NCBI GenBank assembly: GCA_905250075.1
Contig: CAJNOP010000011.1
Location: forward strand, 1,114,769-1,178,768
Direction of reading: 5' to 3'
Origin: Rotaria sp. Silwood1
Taxonomy: Eukaryota > Rotifera > Eurotatoria > Philodinida > Philodinidae
DNA length: 64,000 nt
Of the stretch, positions 1 to 12,230 are shown piece after piece. The notes below the pieces were generated by a model, which worked only from the letters and a program-made list of their open reading frames with translations, searched no databases and had not been told where the DNA came from. Position 1 is the stretch's first letter, and the number at the start of each line of letters is the position of its first letter. The position numbers and the translations under genes are program-made.

Positions 1-16
1 TGTGAACTGTTTATTG

Positions 17-347
17 TTAACCCTTTGAGGGCGCATTTTTTTTTCAATCGAAAAATGGTTCTTCAATCAATCTGTTGTATTTGTCTTAAAATGATCAGAT
101 AAAAACCTGATGATAATGCATCGAGAGAAGAGAGGGAGAAATCATGCGTCAGTATGTAGTAGCAAAAAGAAAAGAGGACATCTAAGAAGGATCTATATGA
201 CAGGAAGAAAGAGAGAAAAAACCTGCATGAGATGGCAGATAGGTGACCTATTTACCTTAAAGAATGTAACAGTTTAATGTAGAGCAAACATTTTCTGTTC
301 TGAAAGATAGGTGGGACAAATATGTCTCACCGTCCTCAAAGGGTTAA
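17..347. mobile_element. piggyBac-like non-autonomous element (MITE)
   Basis: The segment is bounded by TTAA at 17-20 and 344-347. Just inside are inverted ends CCCTTTGAGGGCG and, on the other strand, CCCTTTGAGGACG. A TTAA target duplication followed by CCCTTT-type ends is the signature of the piggyBac superfamily. The interior (about 300 bp) has no transposase reading frame, so it would need a transposase supplied elsewhere. The ends are well matched (one difference in 13), which suggests a fairly recent insertion. Confidence 0.75.
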
Positions 348-3300
348 AGTCTTCATGACAATTTTCAGTTTCATAAGAAGCATGACTAAAGTCATATGTT
401 GTGTTTTTTATTCGCTCAATTAAAAAGAAAATAAGCAATGATAAGTTGTTTTTAGTATGTTTCATGCAGTTCAAATAACAAAACAATGGACAGTTAACTG
501 ATGAGTTTATTAATATGGGCCGTCGATTTTTCTTGGTTTCAAATTTTCAAATATTTGTAAAGTTGAAGTTAATGAAAGAAAGATATGCTCAGAAATGGCA
601 TTTGCTATTTCGATGTGCCTGTTTAAAATGATAAGAAGTGTCCTTTCATATTCACTGACTAATTTATTGATATCATTTGACTTCAATTCAGTATTTTCCG
701 ATGGGTAGTACAGAAAATCAAATTGAAAACCTTGATAATGAATGCTTCACAAAATATGGCTAATATTTATTTATAAAAAAAAAAAAAAATTCTAAAAAAT
801 TTCGCTTTATTATAAATGTAATAAGGATATCGAAATGAATCTAAAACCTAATACAGTCAAGTTGAAAATATTCATTGGTATTGTAGCATTCAATATTTTA
901 AACGAAATAATAACAGTATCACCAACATATGAACTTTAAGATAATACTCGAGCAAATAAAGAACTTGAATAGAATACGAACTCAATTGATTCCGATAAAT
1001 CAAAACAAGTTGCTATGTTATTCATTGATAGCCAAAAGGTCATTTCGAATATTTATGATCACTAGATATCAAGTGATTTTTTATATAAAACTTTGGCCAT
1101 TGTACGTTGTATTATTTTAATTCGAATTAAAAGTAATAATAGAAATTAAGTTAATTTTTCTATATTGACACAAGAAGAACCAACATTCATTTTTTCTATT
1201 ATGTTCATTCTAATTTAGAATTAAATTTAATTTGCCTAAGAGTTTCATTTTTATTATTACATCAGATTGATGTTTGAAAATAATCGCAAGATACTATAAA
1301 TTTTTACTATTGAATGTTTTAAATTATCCGTCAAAAATCTTATCTTATTTCAATTTCTTTTCAGTAATCAGGTAATTTTTTACTTTTCAAATAAGTCTTA
1401 AAAAAACACTAAAAAGGTCACAATAAAAAAAAAGGAATATCAAGATATTTGTTATCGAATGATTCTCCTTTGAAACATTTCAACTCAAACGAATGAATTA
1501 GAAGAAATCAATCATTTTTTTGTGTTCTGTTCGTTGGACATTTAAAAATAGCTCTATACGTTCATTTTTATATGATTTTTTTCTCATGGCAACTGATGAT
1601 AAACATGAAAACTTACTGAAATTTATCATCTGATGTCATATAACATGATTGAATGATACTAGAATTGAATAATAGTTTCGATGAGTCAGACATCATCTTC
1701 AAGATAACTGTTGTTTGCATCCTCAATCTTTTCATTGAACAATGACATAACTATTAGAATTTATAGCAAAAACTAGAAATTGCTTTTGTTTCATTAATTG
1801 AAAAAAATTTTATTTGTACTAATCTTCTATTTTTGTAGACTTTTCTATTGTTATCTTAAAATAGTTTAGTCGTTACAAAACAGCTTCATATATTGTCTAT
1901 TCTTAACATTACCTAAAAACAAAGAATTCTGATCTGAACATTATTTGCTATATATCCATTACACATACAGATAAGTCAGTTTTCACTGCATTTTCCACTG
2001 CAAACCAGTGCAGCTCACAACTTGACTTAGCAAACCTAGTCTAATCTGCAGAAGCTTCAATAAGATAGAATTGATGCAGCATACTTCGATTTGCTCACAA
2101 TTCAAATGTTTTATTATCTCATATTTGATGACCATCAACGAAAACTTAAGAAAAAATAAAAAGATTATCATTTAAAGGCACCGAATAATTTAAGAAAAGT
2201 TAGCAGCAGATTCGAGTATTCGTTGCTGACATTCGCTTGTCAAGCAGTATTGACTATCTAGTTGGTTGTACTGGATGCAAAGTTTAATTCTGCATCGAAA
2301 ATTGATATTTTTAAGAAATGTCATCGATTAAAAATGTGATGTTTGAGCCGAAATACTGATTTATTGATCTTGTGCATAGGAGATTCTGTTACAATTGGCT
2401 GATTATCGACTTGTACTTAATTACAAACATTTTTAATCGAAATCAAGGGAAGGTTTCAAACAGATTTTATCGTAATTTGTAATGGTAATTCAATATTTAT
2501 CGAGTATGTGAGTGTGTACGTGAAGAGAAGACACTCACCTGTACTCATATTTCAGAGCTGTCTTTATTTGAACGTCATTTTCCATATTTTTGATTGTTGT
2601 AGATAGGTACATTTGCACTTTGACTACTTGGTGTTCATTCGAAGTTTCATTCTATATTAGATTAGTAATAAGATGATGTCTTCAAGTAGAAGAAGAAAAC
2701 AGCTTCTGCCATACATAGTAATACTGATGTTTAATGGACTCTATGAATTGCACTTAGTTAAAAATAAAACTGAATGTTTAAGTTTATTTAAAATTGGTAT
2801 GAGTAAGTTTTCATAAATTTAAAAAGCGCGATAATATGAAACTTTGGATAGTTTTGCATTTCAATAATTTAAATGGTGAAAGTCATTGAAATTGGGTGAC
2901 ATATTTTTGAAATTCGGTTTCATGTTCACAAATGAGAAGAAATGAATATTGTGTTGTCATAAAGAATTTTTTACATCGATATGCTATAATATCATTTTAT
3001 TAATTGTATTCTGAAATTATTCATAAGACTTTTATTATCTCACAGTATGCTATAAATATTTGACAAAAGTTTTACATTAAATTTTTTCTCGAAAGAAGCA
3101 TACATAAAAGTTTTCATAATTGAATGTTAACGAACCTCCCATCTTCATTGTTTCTGCACAAACAAGATTAAGTGAATTTTTGCAATAGCGATTGTGTATG
3201 TACATAATTTTGTTTAATCAGTGACAAAATCTCAAGCATGAACAATGAGATTATGAAGACGAGCCATGATCGTTCGATAGACGGTCTGTATCGACAAAAT

Positions 3301-4936
3301 AAGTTATTCAATAAACCAAAACACGTAGCTATCATACAGATGCAAATATCAAGTCATCATACGTGTAGTGTGTCACATTAGTGCTTCTTGTTGGTTGAAG
3401 TCATTCTCTCACGTGAGTGGTATACACAACAAAAGTTCTATATAAATACATTGCTCTTATTAAAGGCAGTCATCGACTTCTAGTAGGTTGAAACATGACA
3501 CAACCAATGAATCTTTCATCTCAAACTGATATTCAAATATGTTGTTCATTTCGATAAAACCTAGAAGCTTAGCAATAAGGCTATGAAGCATATGGTAACT
3601 GAATATAAACTACTCATTTATTCAAATACCATACATCGAACAAAGTATTTAGATAGCCTATGATTTATCTGTAGGGCACTAGATAGATGAAAGGTTTATG
3701 GTGGTACTATAAAGGTTCAATTCATGTTTGCTATTCACATTATCGTTCAGTATATATCGATTATATTGATATATCTATTGGTATTGGAAATGGAAGAGTC
3801 AGGCTTTTCGAATCAACATTTTACTCAGCGGATGCAAACTGTACTTGAGTTCGGTATCATCAGTTTTGTCAGCAAACTTGTATGACGCCACCCATACTGC
3901 ACTATACGCCACTAATAAGGCCAACAATTGACATCATATAAAATATGTTGATAGCGTTAGCCACTGGCTACCAACGCTATTGAATTGTGTTTAAATAAAA
4001 ATGGGTAGTCAACCAACTGAATAATAGGCAGATGACCATTAATTTAAAGAATGTTTATTAAATCTAAAAGATATATGGATCATTAGAATTTGCTTACCAG
4101 ACAGTTTTTTGCATAACATTCAAGAACGTTTCCCCAGATTAACACTCTCAGCGTCGATTCAAATATTCGGTTCCGGTGAAGTTATACTGAACAACAGCGA
4201 GGAACGTTCATATTATGGCTGACATATTGGTATATATTAACTGTCGGCATATACTATCTATTATGTGACTATAAGATCTAACTCTCAATGTTCTTTCAGT
4301 TAAATTAAGAAAAAATAATTGTTATTTAATCAGAATATTGTATTCATGATTTCAAATGACTTTTCAGATTTTGTCCTATCCCTCTGTAATAGATCACCCA
4401 CACTACTAGGTACATTAATCTCTGAGAACCGACAAAAGAATTTGAAACTCAGCACAAGGTGCTAATACGATTTGATCGTTAGAAAAAAATTTGAAATGAT
4501 TTTTTTTATCGTGAACATCACAGATTGTTACTGAACAAAGTTAATAAAGATAATTATGTGAAATGATCACAAATAATCAGTTTGACATAGTTTAATACTC
4601 TTGCAGAAATTTATTTTAATATTACTTTTTCATTCGATTTAAGTGATGCTTTACTTTCAATAATCAATCAATTCATACAATTTATATTGAAAATTGAAAC
4701 GTTTGTCTTCAAAGATGAAATGTTACTTAAATTGAATGAAAAAGAAATATTGAAATGAATTTATGGATGAATGTTGAACTCTCTCGAACTTATTATTTGT
4801 GATAGTTTCGCATAATTATCTTTATTAATCGTTCCCTGTAACAATCTTTAATATTCTTTATAAATTAATCATTCTAAGCCTTTTTCTAACCATCACATCA
4901 CATTATTCAGATAGATATTGTAACGATCAAATTGTA
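348..4936. other. gene-free AT-rich stretch
   Basis: No reading frame here has the codon character or splice context of the window's real genes, and no RNA gene was recognised. An imperfect hairpin built on TAGCGTT / AACGCTA lies at about 3951-3981. The rest is unremarkable AT-rich DNA. Confidence 0.5.
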
Positions 4937-5121
4937 TTGGAATTGCTCCAAAAGTCATAAATAATGGTGAAGAGCTGTCACAAAAAATAGATTTAACGTC
5001 CCAACATTAAAGTGTTATCTTTTAAACCATTCTCATTTAATTCAAAGTAATCATTTTCATGCCTTACACAAAATCCATTTTTTGTGACAGTTTTTCATCA
5101 TTATTTTTGTACCAATTCAAG
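4937..5121. repeat. palindromic MITE-like element
   Basis: The two ends are inverted copies over about 55 bp. The left arm runs inward from TTGGAATTG through AATAATGGTGAAG to CTGTCACAAAAAATAG. The right arm, read on the other strand, runs from TTGAATTGG through AATAATGATGAA to CTGTCACAAAAAATGG. There is no coding sequence between them. The arms differ at several positions, so it is an older copy. A target duplication was not clear. Confidence 0.6.
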
Positions 5122-6380
5122 CTATTTTAATGCCATTTTGTCTCTAAAATCTTTGTCTGAGTAGGATCTAGGCTGCGAAAATGAAATTAAACGGCTTTGT
5201 AGACTTTCTCTTACTTTGAAACATTTATTCATAGATGAAAGAAAAAAGTTTCTAGAATATATTGCGCTCTCCTTTTTTCTTTGTCTTGATGAAGATCAGT
5301 CGATCATGACTATCCTGCGTTTGAATTAAAACGTATCCTTTATATGCATCAGAGATAAATACGTAATTATAAAAAGCGAATCTATCTCTTTACGCAGACG
5401 TCTTTTCTCTTCGTAGAAAGAGGCGCAGAAATATGTAATTTTTTCATGGTTTTTTATTTAGTATTAAGTTATACTTCGACCTTCATGCATTCATACTGAT
5501 AATAAAGAGTCGTGACTTGTTTCTACATACTAAAAACCATTAATTTCCCTTTCATTCCTGTATTCATACAGCACAAAAGGCACTCACGAAAAAACGATGC
5601 AATAGTCTATGAATGTATTACGCAAACAAAAAAAATTGGTTCTAATGCGTGATATTTTGCTTGCAAATGTGCCTTTGTTGAAAGTATCTTTGGTGTCGAT
5701 TTTCTTCAACATTCTCTTGCTTTTTCTGAGTTATCCAACAATGAAATTCCGGTGTTAGAAACATGAACGAACAAAAGAAGGACAATATTGAACAACGATA
5801 TGGTGTGATATGATCGAGTAATAGCATTTTTGTCACTGAACTAAACAAACAACAGACAAATAGCTCTAGTACATATGAAAATGATGTCATGAAAATCTGT
5901 TTAGGATTTTTACTGAACAATATTTTTGCTGTGGTACTGTATGAACATTAAAATGCTCCGAGAGAGTATGAAAACAAATTTATAAAAGCGTGGCCTTTTG
6001 CCTTCTTGGAAAGATAACAAATATTTTATCTTATTATTTTAAATAACATATAATAAATCATATTGACTATTACTAAGCCGATAGTTTACTTTTCTGACCA
6101 TTTCTTTCATGTTGCTAAATACGCCATATTGGCACCTCGTTAATATTTGGATCCCAAAAGATGCCAATAAATTAATTTAGAAATATGAAACCGTTTTTCG
6201 AATATCGTAGTAACTATATCAACTAGTTGCCACAAAAAAAATCTGTAACATTACATCTTCTATTAAAAAAATTTTATGAAGTAATAGAACATTTGTAGTC
6301 ATTAACATGACACTTGCAACGATATATCATAACTAGAGATGTATGGGACCAAGGTTTTTTTAGTAGTCTCAGCTCTGATA
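5122..6380. other. gene-free stretch
   Basis: Only short, biased open frames occur, without splice partners. I see nothing functional in it. Confidence 0.4.
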
Positions 6381-6915
6381 GGTTTTTGTTATTGTCGTGG
6401 CTCTGTTACTGATGAATCTGGTGTAATCGGATCAGCGGAGTCACACTTTTTAATTCCGAAATCCGACCCGATTCCGAAATTATTTTTCTTTGATTTCGAA
6501 AATGTTTTTTTCGATTCTGATTCCAACTCCAACTCTGAAAAGCTCCGAACTTTTTTGTAGCTCAACGATAATGATTTCATATCAAGAAATCGATGATTAT
6601 TGGGCTTGTGATTTTAGTCAGAATGTTTTGGCAATAAGCATTCTAATATTGTTGATATTTTATTATTTTGATGCTGGCAAGAAGATTCATTTCCAATATT
6701 ATCAACTATGGCAAAAGTGGTTTGTGCAATTCCAGGTCAAATAATCTTTGCGACCGGAGTTCGTCGGAATCCGACAAAATCCAGGCAAAGTCGAGAGAAT
6801 CTGATCTAATATGATGTGGATCCGAGAGTCGAAATCCGGTCACACAGATTTTTTTAGAGTCCAACAGTAACTGACCTAAATGATTCGAACCCAATAGGAT
6901 CCAATCGATATAACT
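6381..6915. repeat. degenerate (GATTCCGA)-type repeat region
   Basis: Many variants of GATTCCGA, TCCGAC and CGGAGT are scattered at about 6410-6550 and again at 6750-6905. They give spurious open frames rich in Ser, Asp and Glu on one strand and Phe, Gly and Ile on the other. The two repeat-rich halves flank about 190 bp of ordinary AT-rich sequence. This looks like a decayed repeat or element terminus rather than a gene. The family is not recognised. Confidence 0.45.
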
Positions 6916-8049
6916 CATGATTGACTAAAGCTTACAACATCGTACTTACATAATTGACAGATCTTCAGTTAATGATTATAGAATACTCCTGAAAATTGAG
7001 ATTGTAAAACGTTTACATTCAATAATATTCTGTTTTTAACAAACTTGATAGTAGACTGAGAAAACTTGTTAAAAAAAGTCTGACGTATATGATTCGATGC
7101 AGTTTCATCTCTTCTTGGAAACAGTGAAAACCGAAGCTCTCCATTTAATTTCTATCAAAAGCTATTAAAAAATTACCCGCACTATTCTTTTTTGATATAG
7201 ATATCAGTCTATTTCGTGGACGGAACAATGAAAATAAATGAGTTTGATGGATTTTAGTAAGAGTTTTCTGTTATTAATCGAGAAATAATCAGTTTGTTAT
7301 TTCTTCTATGAAAATAAACGCTAGTAGATTGAATCGTCGTGCGCCTGTGTTCGTTAGCATAAATATATGTTTACTGTTTATTAAGATATGACAACACAAA
7401 TGAAGGTGAAAAATAAACCATAGAAAGAGTCAATATTACGAAAGAACAGAATATGATCACTGGCGTGACTAGCGTTGGGTCAAAATTAATCGAAACGAAC
7501 AAAAATAAGCATTACATAATTTTTTTCTTTTTTTCTGCTTATGACTATAACGAATAAGCTTGTACTTCCGTTTTTACACCCACAATTGAATACACGTCAT
7601 TCCGGAATTTCATAAAGCAAAAAAACAAAATTGCGTATTGATTTCATTATAATCGTTCGAGCTTGTCGTTCTTCTTCTTTCGTTTCTTACGTAATACTTT
7701 AGATCTATAATTAAACGCAACATATCTTCTTTATATCTTATGCTCACGTTGTGAAAGGAGGAATATTCCTTTCTGCAGGTAAATAAAAATCTATTGGAAA
7801 AAACACTCTCATCTACTCTTAACGACATAGGTCTATACAGGTAAGACAGTCGATCCATGATGAAGCAAAAAAAATTTCATATATTCATCTGTTACTTTAA
7901 TCGTAAGTAATCTGTAAAAAGTCTGTGTAGACTAACAAAATCCTCGAAACTGTTTATTATCAATTTTAGCATTCGTTTCGGAATTTAGTGACTTAATAAG
8001 TCCTTCCGATTGTTAATATTTCTAAAAATTTATGACATGTTGCATTTTA
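6916..8049. other. gene-free stretch
   Basis: No supported gene. Open frames here are short and lack coding bias. Confidence 0.4.
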
Positions 8050-8188
8050 CTAAACTCTTTTATAATCATTTTAGGAGACTAAACGCTTCGATAAAGAGTT
8101 TATTATTACGTGAAGTTTGAGAAACCACAGAATAATAAATTCTTCATAAAAATATTTAGTCTCCTAAAATACTTACAAGAGTTTTGGA
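8050..8188. mobile_element. small foldback element
   Basis: A perfect 16-bp inverted repeat, ATTTTAGGAGACTAAA, lies at 8068-8083 and again inverted at 8155-8170. The similarity extends outward imperfectly through AAACTCTT on both sides, giving arms of about 33 bp around a 70-bp middle. There is no coding capacity. The family cannot be named from this copy. Confidence 0.55.
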
Positions 8189-8647
8189 AAACGCTACGTG
8201 TCACAAACCTTTTGAAATTTTATAACCTAAATGCTTGAATTTAAGATTTATTAGATTGATAAAGCTGAAAAAGGGTTTTGAATGTGCTAATAAACAGTTT
8301 TGAGAAGTTGTATACTGGTTTTATTTTATAGAGTCGACTGGGACCATTATTACATTTTGATTCTAGGACAAAAACTTTCATTATACGTATGTAAATTTTT
8401 CACTCGGCTGTTATTTCGAGGCGAATATTTAAGATTAAACTCATTGATAGTTTAGTAATCGGACAGTGCAATAATAAAAACTTTGTAATCTCATTTTCTA
8501 CATATTATTCTCATCCGTAATCAAATGGTCTGCAAGAGGATCGTGTACAAGATAAGTTCGAAAAGTTTTATTATTGCTGTCTAAAGGATTTACCGTAAAA
8601 CTTTCAGCTCGAAAATACCATCTGAGCGGAAAATTGATATTTATGTT
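8189..8647. other. upstream region of the RING gene
   Basis: AT-rich sequence that presumably includes the promoter and leader of the downstream gene. No distinct regulatory motif is evident. Confidence 0.3.
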
Positions 8648-10180
8648 ATGTATAAAAAAAAGAAGAGGTTTCAACGAAAAGTTGTATTTTTTTCAGAAAG
8701 GAACACAAAAGTTCATTATTCGTTGTTGACAACGATTGAAGAGAACAAAATAATTAGTTACGTACAAGACAAAATTGATTTCGATAGAACAAGTTCTTTG
8801 TGTAGGCTATATCGTGGTAAAATGACAAATATCGGTCGAAAACTACCAGCGAAAATTGTGGAAATAATTGAAGGTGAACATTTGTCGAGAGACAGTTTCA
8901 TCTATTATACAGATGATCAAGGTTGGGTGTATCAAAGACGTGATGATAATCTTGTCCATTCGCAACGAAATATACTCGAGAGAGTCCAATCATCAAGTTT
9001 TTCCGTCGAACATACTCTTGCAAGTAGTGCAAGTTCTGTTGATGATGCTCGTCCACTCAAAACACTTGGCCCTTTCGGTAAGCTTATTATTAATTCTGTT
9101 GACATTTTTTCATCTGTTGTGTTTGTTTGGTTTTATTATTTAGGTACTCAAGTAGCCAATGTCTCAGTAACCCTGGTACAAGGCACAGATATGTATGAAA
9201 CATCATTTAATCGAAGATTAAGTAAACTCGCCGAATATGAGAACATCGAATGTATTGGACAACATGCTCCATTGGCACCAGTAACGCTGGTTGGAACAGC
9301 TCGTGATGTTGCACATATACCACGTGATGCAACACATTTCTGTTGGGTTTATCCACCGACCGGACTGACCCAATTATGTGATGATGCAAGGGCAAACATT
9401 GACAGGGAAGTGTCAAAGGGTGATCCAGCATATACATTTTTTGCTCTTGGTGGTTTTGTTTATTTTCGTCTTGATCAAGGTACTTACACAACATTACAAG
9501 CCAATGCTCTTGTTCAAGCAGAGAGCGGTCTTGTATTTAATGGACCTTTCAAATGGCGATCGGCCTATACGGCTCATCTAGCTAAACAAGGACGATTTCA
9601 GGCACGTGTATATATATATATATATCTTGAAATTGATCAAAAAAATGATTTTTGTTCTTTTTTTTTTTAATAGGATGTTACTATTTCGTCACTCCTGGAT
9701 TTAGGCATAAAATATTATTGTTTTATCAATCCCAATGAACAGCTCACAAGTTCTATTGAGGGTCGTTCAAATTGGACTCCCGCTCGAAATGGTGCTTTTG
9801 TTTATTTGTACGGGTCTACATTGAAACCTCATCCACTTGATCGGTACTTTTGTGTTGTCAAGAATCCGATGAGTGAACACATAGATACACGAGTTATGCC
9901 ATTCTCAGTTGTTCGCAACCAACCATCTCTTTTATCGTCATCAATAGAACAAAGGTCTATCGTTTCTCAAAGATCAAGTTTATCTTCGCGATCGTCAAAT
10001 ACTGATAACAGAAAATTCGATTGCTCGATCTGTTTCGAACGAACAATTCAATGCATTTTAATTCCATGTAAACATATGTGTACCTGTGCTGAATGTGCCG
10101 AAGTAATCCGACAACAACAAGACTCGCTTTGTCCCATATGTAGACAAAAATTTACTGAAGTGTGGAACATATTTTTGTAA
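8648..10180 (+). CDS. RING-finger protein with bdelloid-type N-terminal region
   Basis: Three exons: 8648-9077, 9144-9607 and 9674-10180. Both introns are 66 bp and are confirmed by frame continuity; the product is 466 aa. The last ~50 residues form a C3HC4 RING finger (CSICF, then CKHMCTCAEC, then CPICRQ), the compact type found at the C-terminus of neuralized/MGRN1-like E3 ubiquitin ligases. A ubiquitin-ligase role is inferred from that domain only. The preceding ~400 residues contain Trp/Tyr-rich stretches (ATHFCWVYPPTGL, FFALGGFVYF) that I do not recognise, then a Ser-rich linker. The ATG at 8822 is a plausible alternative start: its context is better and it drops 58 Lys-rich residues. 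The first intron has no in-frame stop. Confidence 0.85.
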
Positions 10181-11028
10181 AATTAAATCGATTGCTAATA
10201 TATGTCACTTCTATTAGAAGTCAAACATGACTATGTCAGAGGACAATTTATCGCATTATACACAATATAAAAGGATCTTAAATATGGTTTGTAGTCTAAG
10301 TAAGAGAGTCACTGAGTTATTCATTATAGATAGGAAAGACGAACAAGTCGCATGTGTTTCAGGTGATTATATATATTACTGAGAGCTACAAGGGAAGGAA
10401 GTATTATGTTTAATCCATGATACGTGAAAATAGAAATCTTATCTTTTTGCCGAAACTTCAGCTTAAAACTACGAAAATTAGAAATTTTCAATTACAAAAA
10501 TAGTTAATCAAAATTGTCAAAGTGTTCAAAAACCGTTTTAAAAAAGAATCTCCTATTGATTCTAGCGTATATGGTTGCCGAAGAGATCTTTTCATGTACG
10601 AGACTCTTCTAATATAGAGAGTTTTGTAAAGAATTCAAAAAATGAAAAATTTCCATTTTCCAAAAACTTTGAAAAGTTCTGTACGAGAAAACCATATGTA
10701 GAAGGATCACAACATAGAAGTTTTTTGGTCTAAAATTGGTTATTATTACCGAGTCACATCATTCGCTGAAGAGTACGAGTCTCGTGTACTAGAGCTTGCA
10801 CTGAGCGTTCAGTGAAGTATTGTTCCAGCTATAATACAGAAGTATGACAGCATCCTAACAAGTCACGGTCTTATGAGGGAATAGATTTAAGCATAACTCT
10901 CCGCAGATCTGGTTTACACGCGTTCTATCTCATAAGGAGCCTTGATAAATATCTTAGTTGCTCTCGTTTAAGTCAAAAAAACAAGAGAAGATTAAACTAT
11001 GCCAGTTTTAGATCGTATTCTTAGTGGC
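10181..11028. other. intergenic stretch
   Basis: No gene is supported. Several short local inverted repeats occur around 10760-10830 (for example CACTGAGCG followed by CGTTCAGTG). Confidence 0.35.
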
Positions 11029-11640
11029 GTAGCCAGAAAAATCTCGTAGGGAGGGGGTGGGCTCAGCTCCCTATTTTCATGAGGCTGAATATGAACGATT
11101 TGAGTTCTTTCTGGACAATGTAACGAAAACAACAAAGAAATATAAGTATATATAATAAGGCTGATGCAATTTTCGTTAATCGCTCTCGGTTTCGGCGCAT
11201 CTGTTTTATTCTACCTTTGTCTAATATATGTATAACATTGCGTTGTGATTGTGCTTGTTGTAGATAAACTGCATAATTTGCTTTCTACTGATGTATGACT
11301 GTGTCTTTTTAAATTTTGATCAAAGCTTTTCGATTTATCAAGAGCCTTTTTCCAATGTTGAAATCCATTATCGACGAATGTATCAGTTGGAGACTTTTTA
11401 TTTGATGATGACATTGGTACACTGAAATGACGGCAATAATAACAGTAGCTATGACTTCTTTGGATTGAGTATTCTAGCCATGGTCGTTCATGAAACCAAG
11501 TCGTCATGAGTGATCCATTTTTATAATTTCTTGAATAAGAAATAAGCTTTGGTTAAGCCGGTGAATCTTGACATGAATAAATGATATCAATAATATCAGC
11601 AGATATTTCACTATCAGGTTTTTTCTTTAAGGTGTATGCT
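11029..11640 (-). mobile_element. decayed hAT transposon fragment (ZMYM1-like transposase N-terminus)
   Basis: The minus-strand frame at 11211-11507 encodes a TTF-type zinc finger: RPWLEYS, then YCYYCRHF, then GFQHWKKAL and KRHSH. This is the pattern at the N-terminus of ZMYM1-like hAT transposases. The frame continues upstream (to about 11630) with a DSPA-containing segment typical of these proteins, interrupted by a TAA. At 11029 the motif AGTGGCGTAGCCAG, followed by a G-rich run, resembles an hAT terminus. The catalytic RNase-H-like part and the dimerisation domain are absent, so the copy is truncated and non-functional. Confidence 0.6.
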
Positions 11641-11668
11641 TTGTTCGTTTTCAATGTTAGCATTTCGA

Positions 11669-11775
11669 GGGTGTGGATGTGGGCGTGAGTGGTGTGGGTT
11701 TGTGAATCTTGATTTCATCGTAAACCACCTACACACCCTACCCACTCACATCCACATCTACCAGCGCCCACACCC
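11669..11775. repeat. interstitial telomere-like array, G-strand then C-strand
   Basis: About 33 bp of GGGTGTGGATGTGGG-type sequence are followed, after a 29-bp non-repeat spacer, by about 45 bp of its complement type (CACACCC, CCCACTCACATCCACA). The unit resembles TGTGGG, as I recall the telomere repeat of Adineta vaga. The two arms are not exact complements. The block splits the decayed minus-strand coding remains at 11.2-11.6 and 11.8-12.2 kb. Confidence 0.55.
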
Positions 11776-11789
11776 AATATGTGTGTCAT

Positions 11790-12230
11790 ATTTCATTCAG
11801 CTTCGAATAATGCAAGAAGTTCATCATATTCTTTACCTTTTTTTTAACATAAGCAATTCGTTCGTAATTTCATTAGGTTTTGTTTGAAGACCAATTTTTG
11901 CTTCGAGGAATAAAGATCGTTCTAAATCTTTCTTAAATTGATTGAACTCTTTATCTTTCTTCTCAATTGTTTGTTGAGTGTCTTTTGTTTTTGAAACTTT
12001 CAAGGTTTTCACCTATTTAGAAAACAACAATTATTTGAAAGAATCCGTGGAATCTCTATCACTACTATGCAAAGGTGATAGAAACTCCACGGATTCACTC
12101 TTACTTGGAAAAGATGAGCAGCCATGTTAAAAGACATCATATTATCTAAAGAAAAGTATAATTTGAGGACTTTTTCCATTTGATACTCCAAACCGTCGGT
12201 TATAAGTCTTCTATAGATCTTCTTTTTACT
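11790..12230 (-). pseudogene. remains of a coiled-coil-like coding region
   Basis: Two minus-strand segments look coding. 12105-12225 reads through LITDGLEYQMEKVLKL to NMAAHLFQ. A 92-bp GT-AG intron (12013-12104) follows, then 11800-12012 reads a Lys/Glu-rich helical stretch (TIEKKDKEFNQFKKDLE). In the last segment the frame is broken near an A-run, after which GKEYDELLALFEAE continues in another frame until a stop. It may be the N-terminal part of the adjacent hAT element's protein or an unrelated host gene; I cannot tell. It is not intact as written. Confidence 0.35.
12041..12096. repeat. 56-bp hairpin inside a putative intron
   Basis: GAATCCGTGGA at the left pairs with TCCACGGATTC at the right, and the inner stem pairs CTATCAC with GTGATAG around a short loop. 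It lies wholly inside the putative 92-bp intron of the degenerate minus-strand gene, so it may be a small foldback insertion. Confidence 0.5.

Noticed and set aside
5642-5920. 92-codon minus-strand open frame
   Set aside because: No codon bias, domain or splice context; isolated in a gene-free region.
6339-6918. Possible Ser/Asp/Glu-rich small proteins
   Set aside because: The acidic runs arise from GATTCCGA-type repeats on both strands, with no conserved domain or splice structure.
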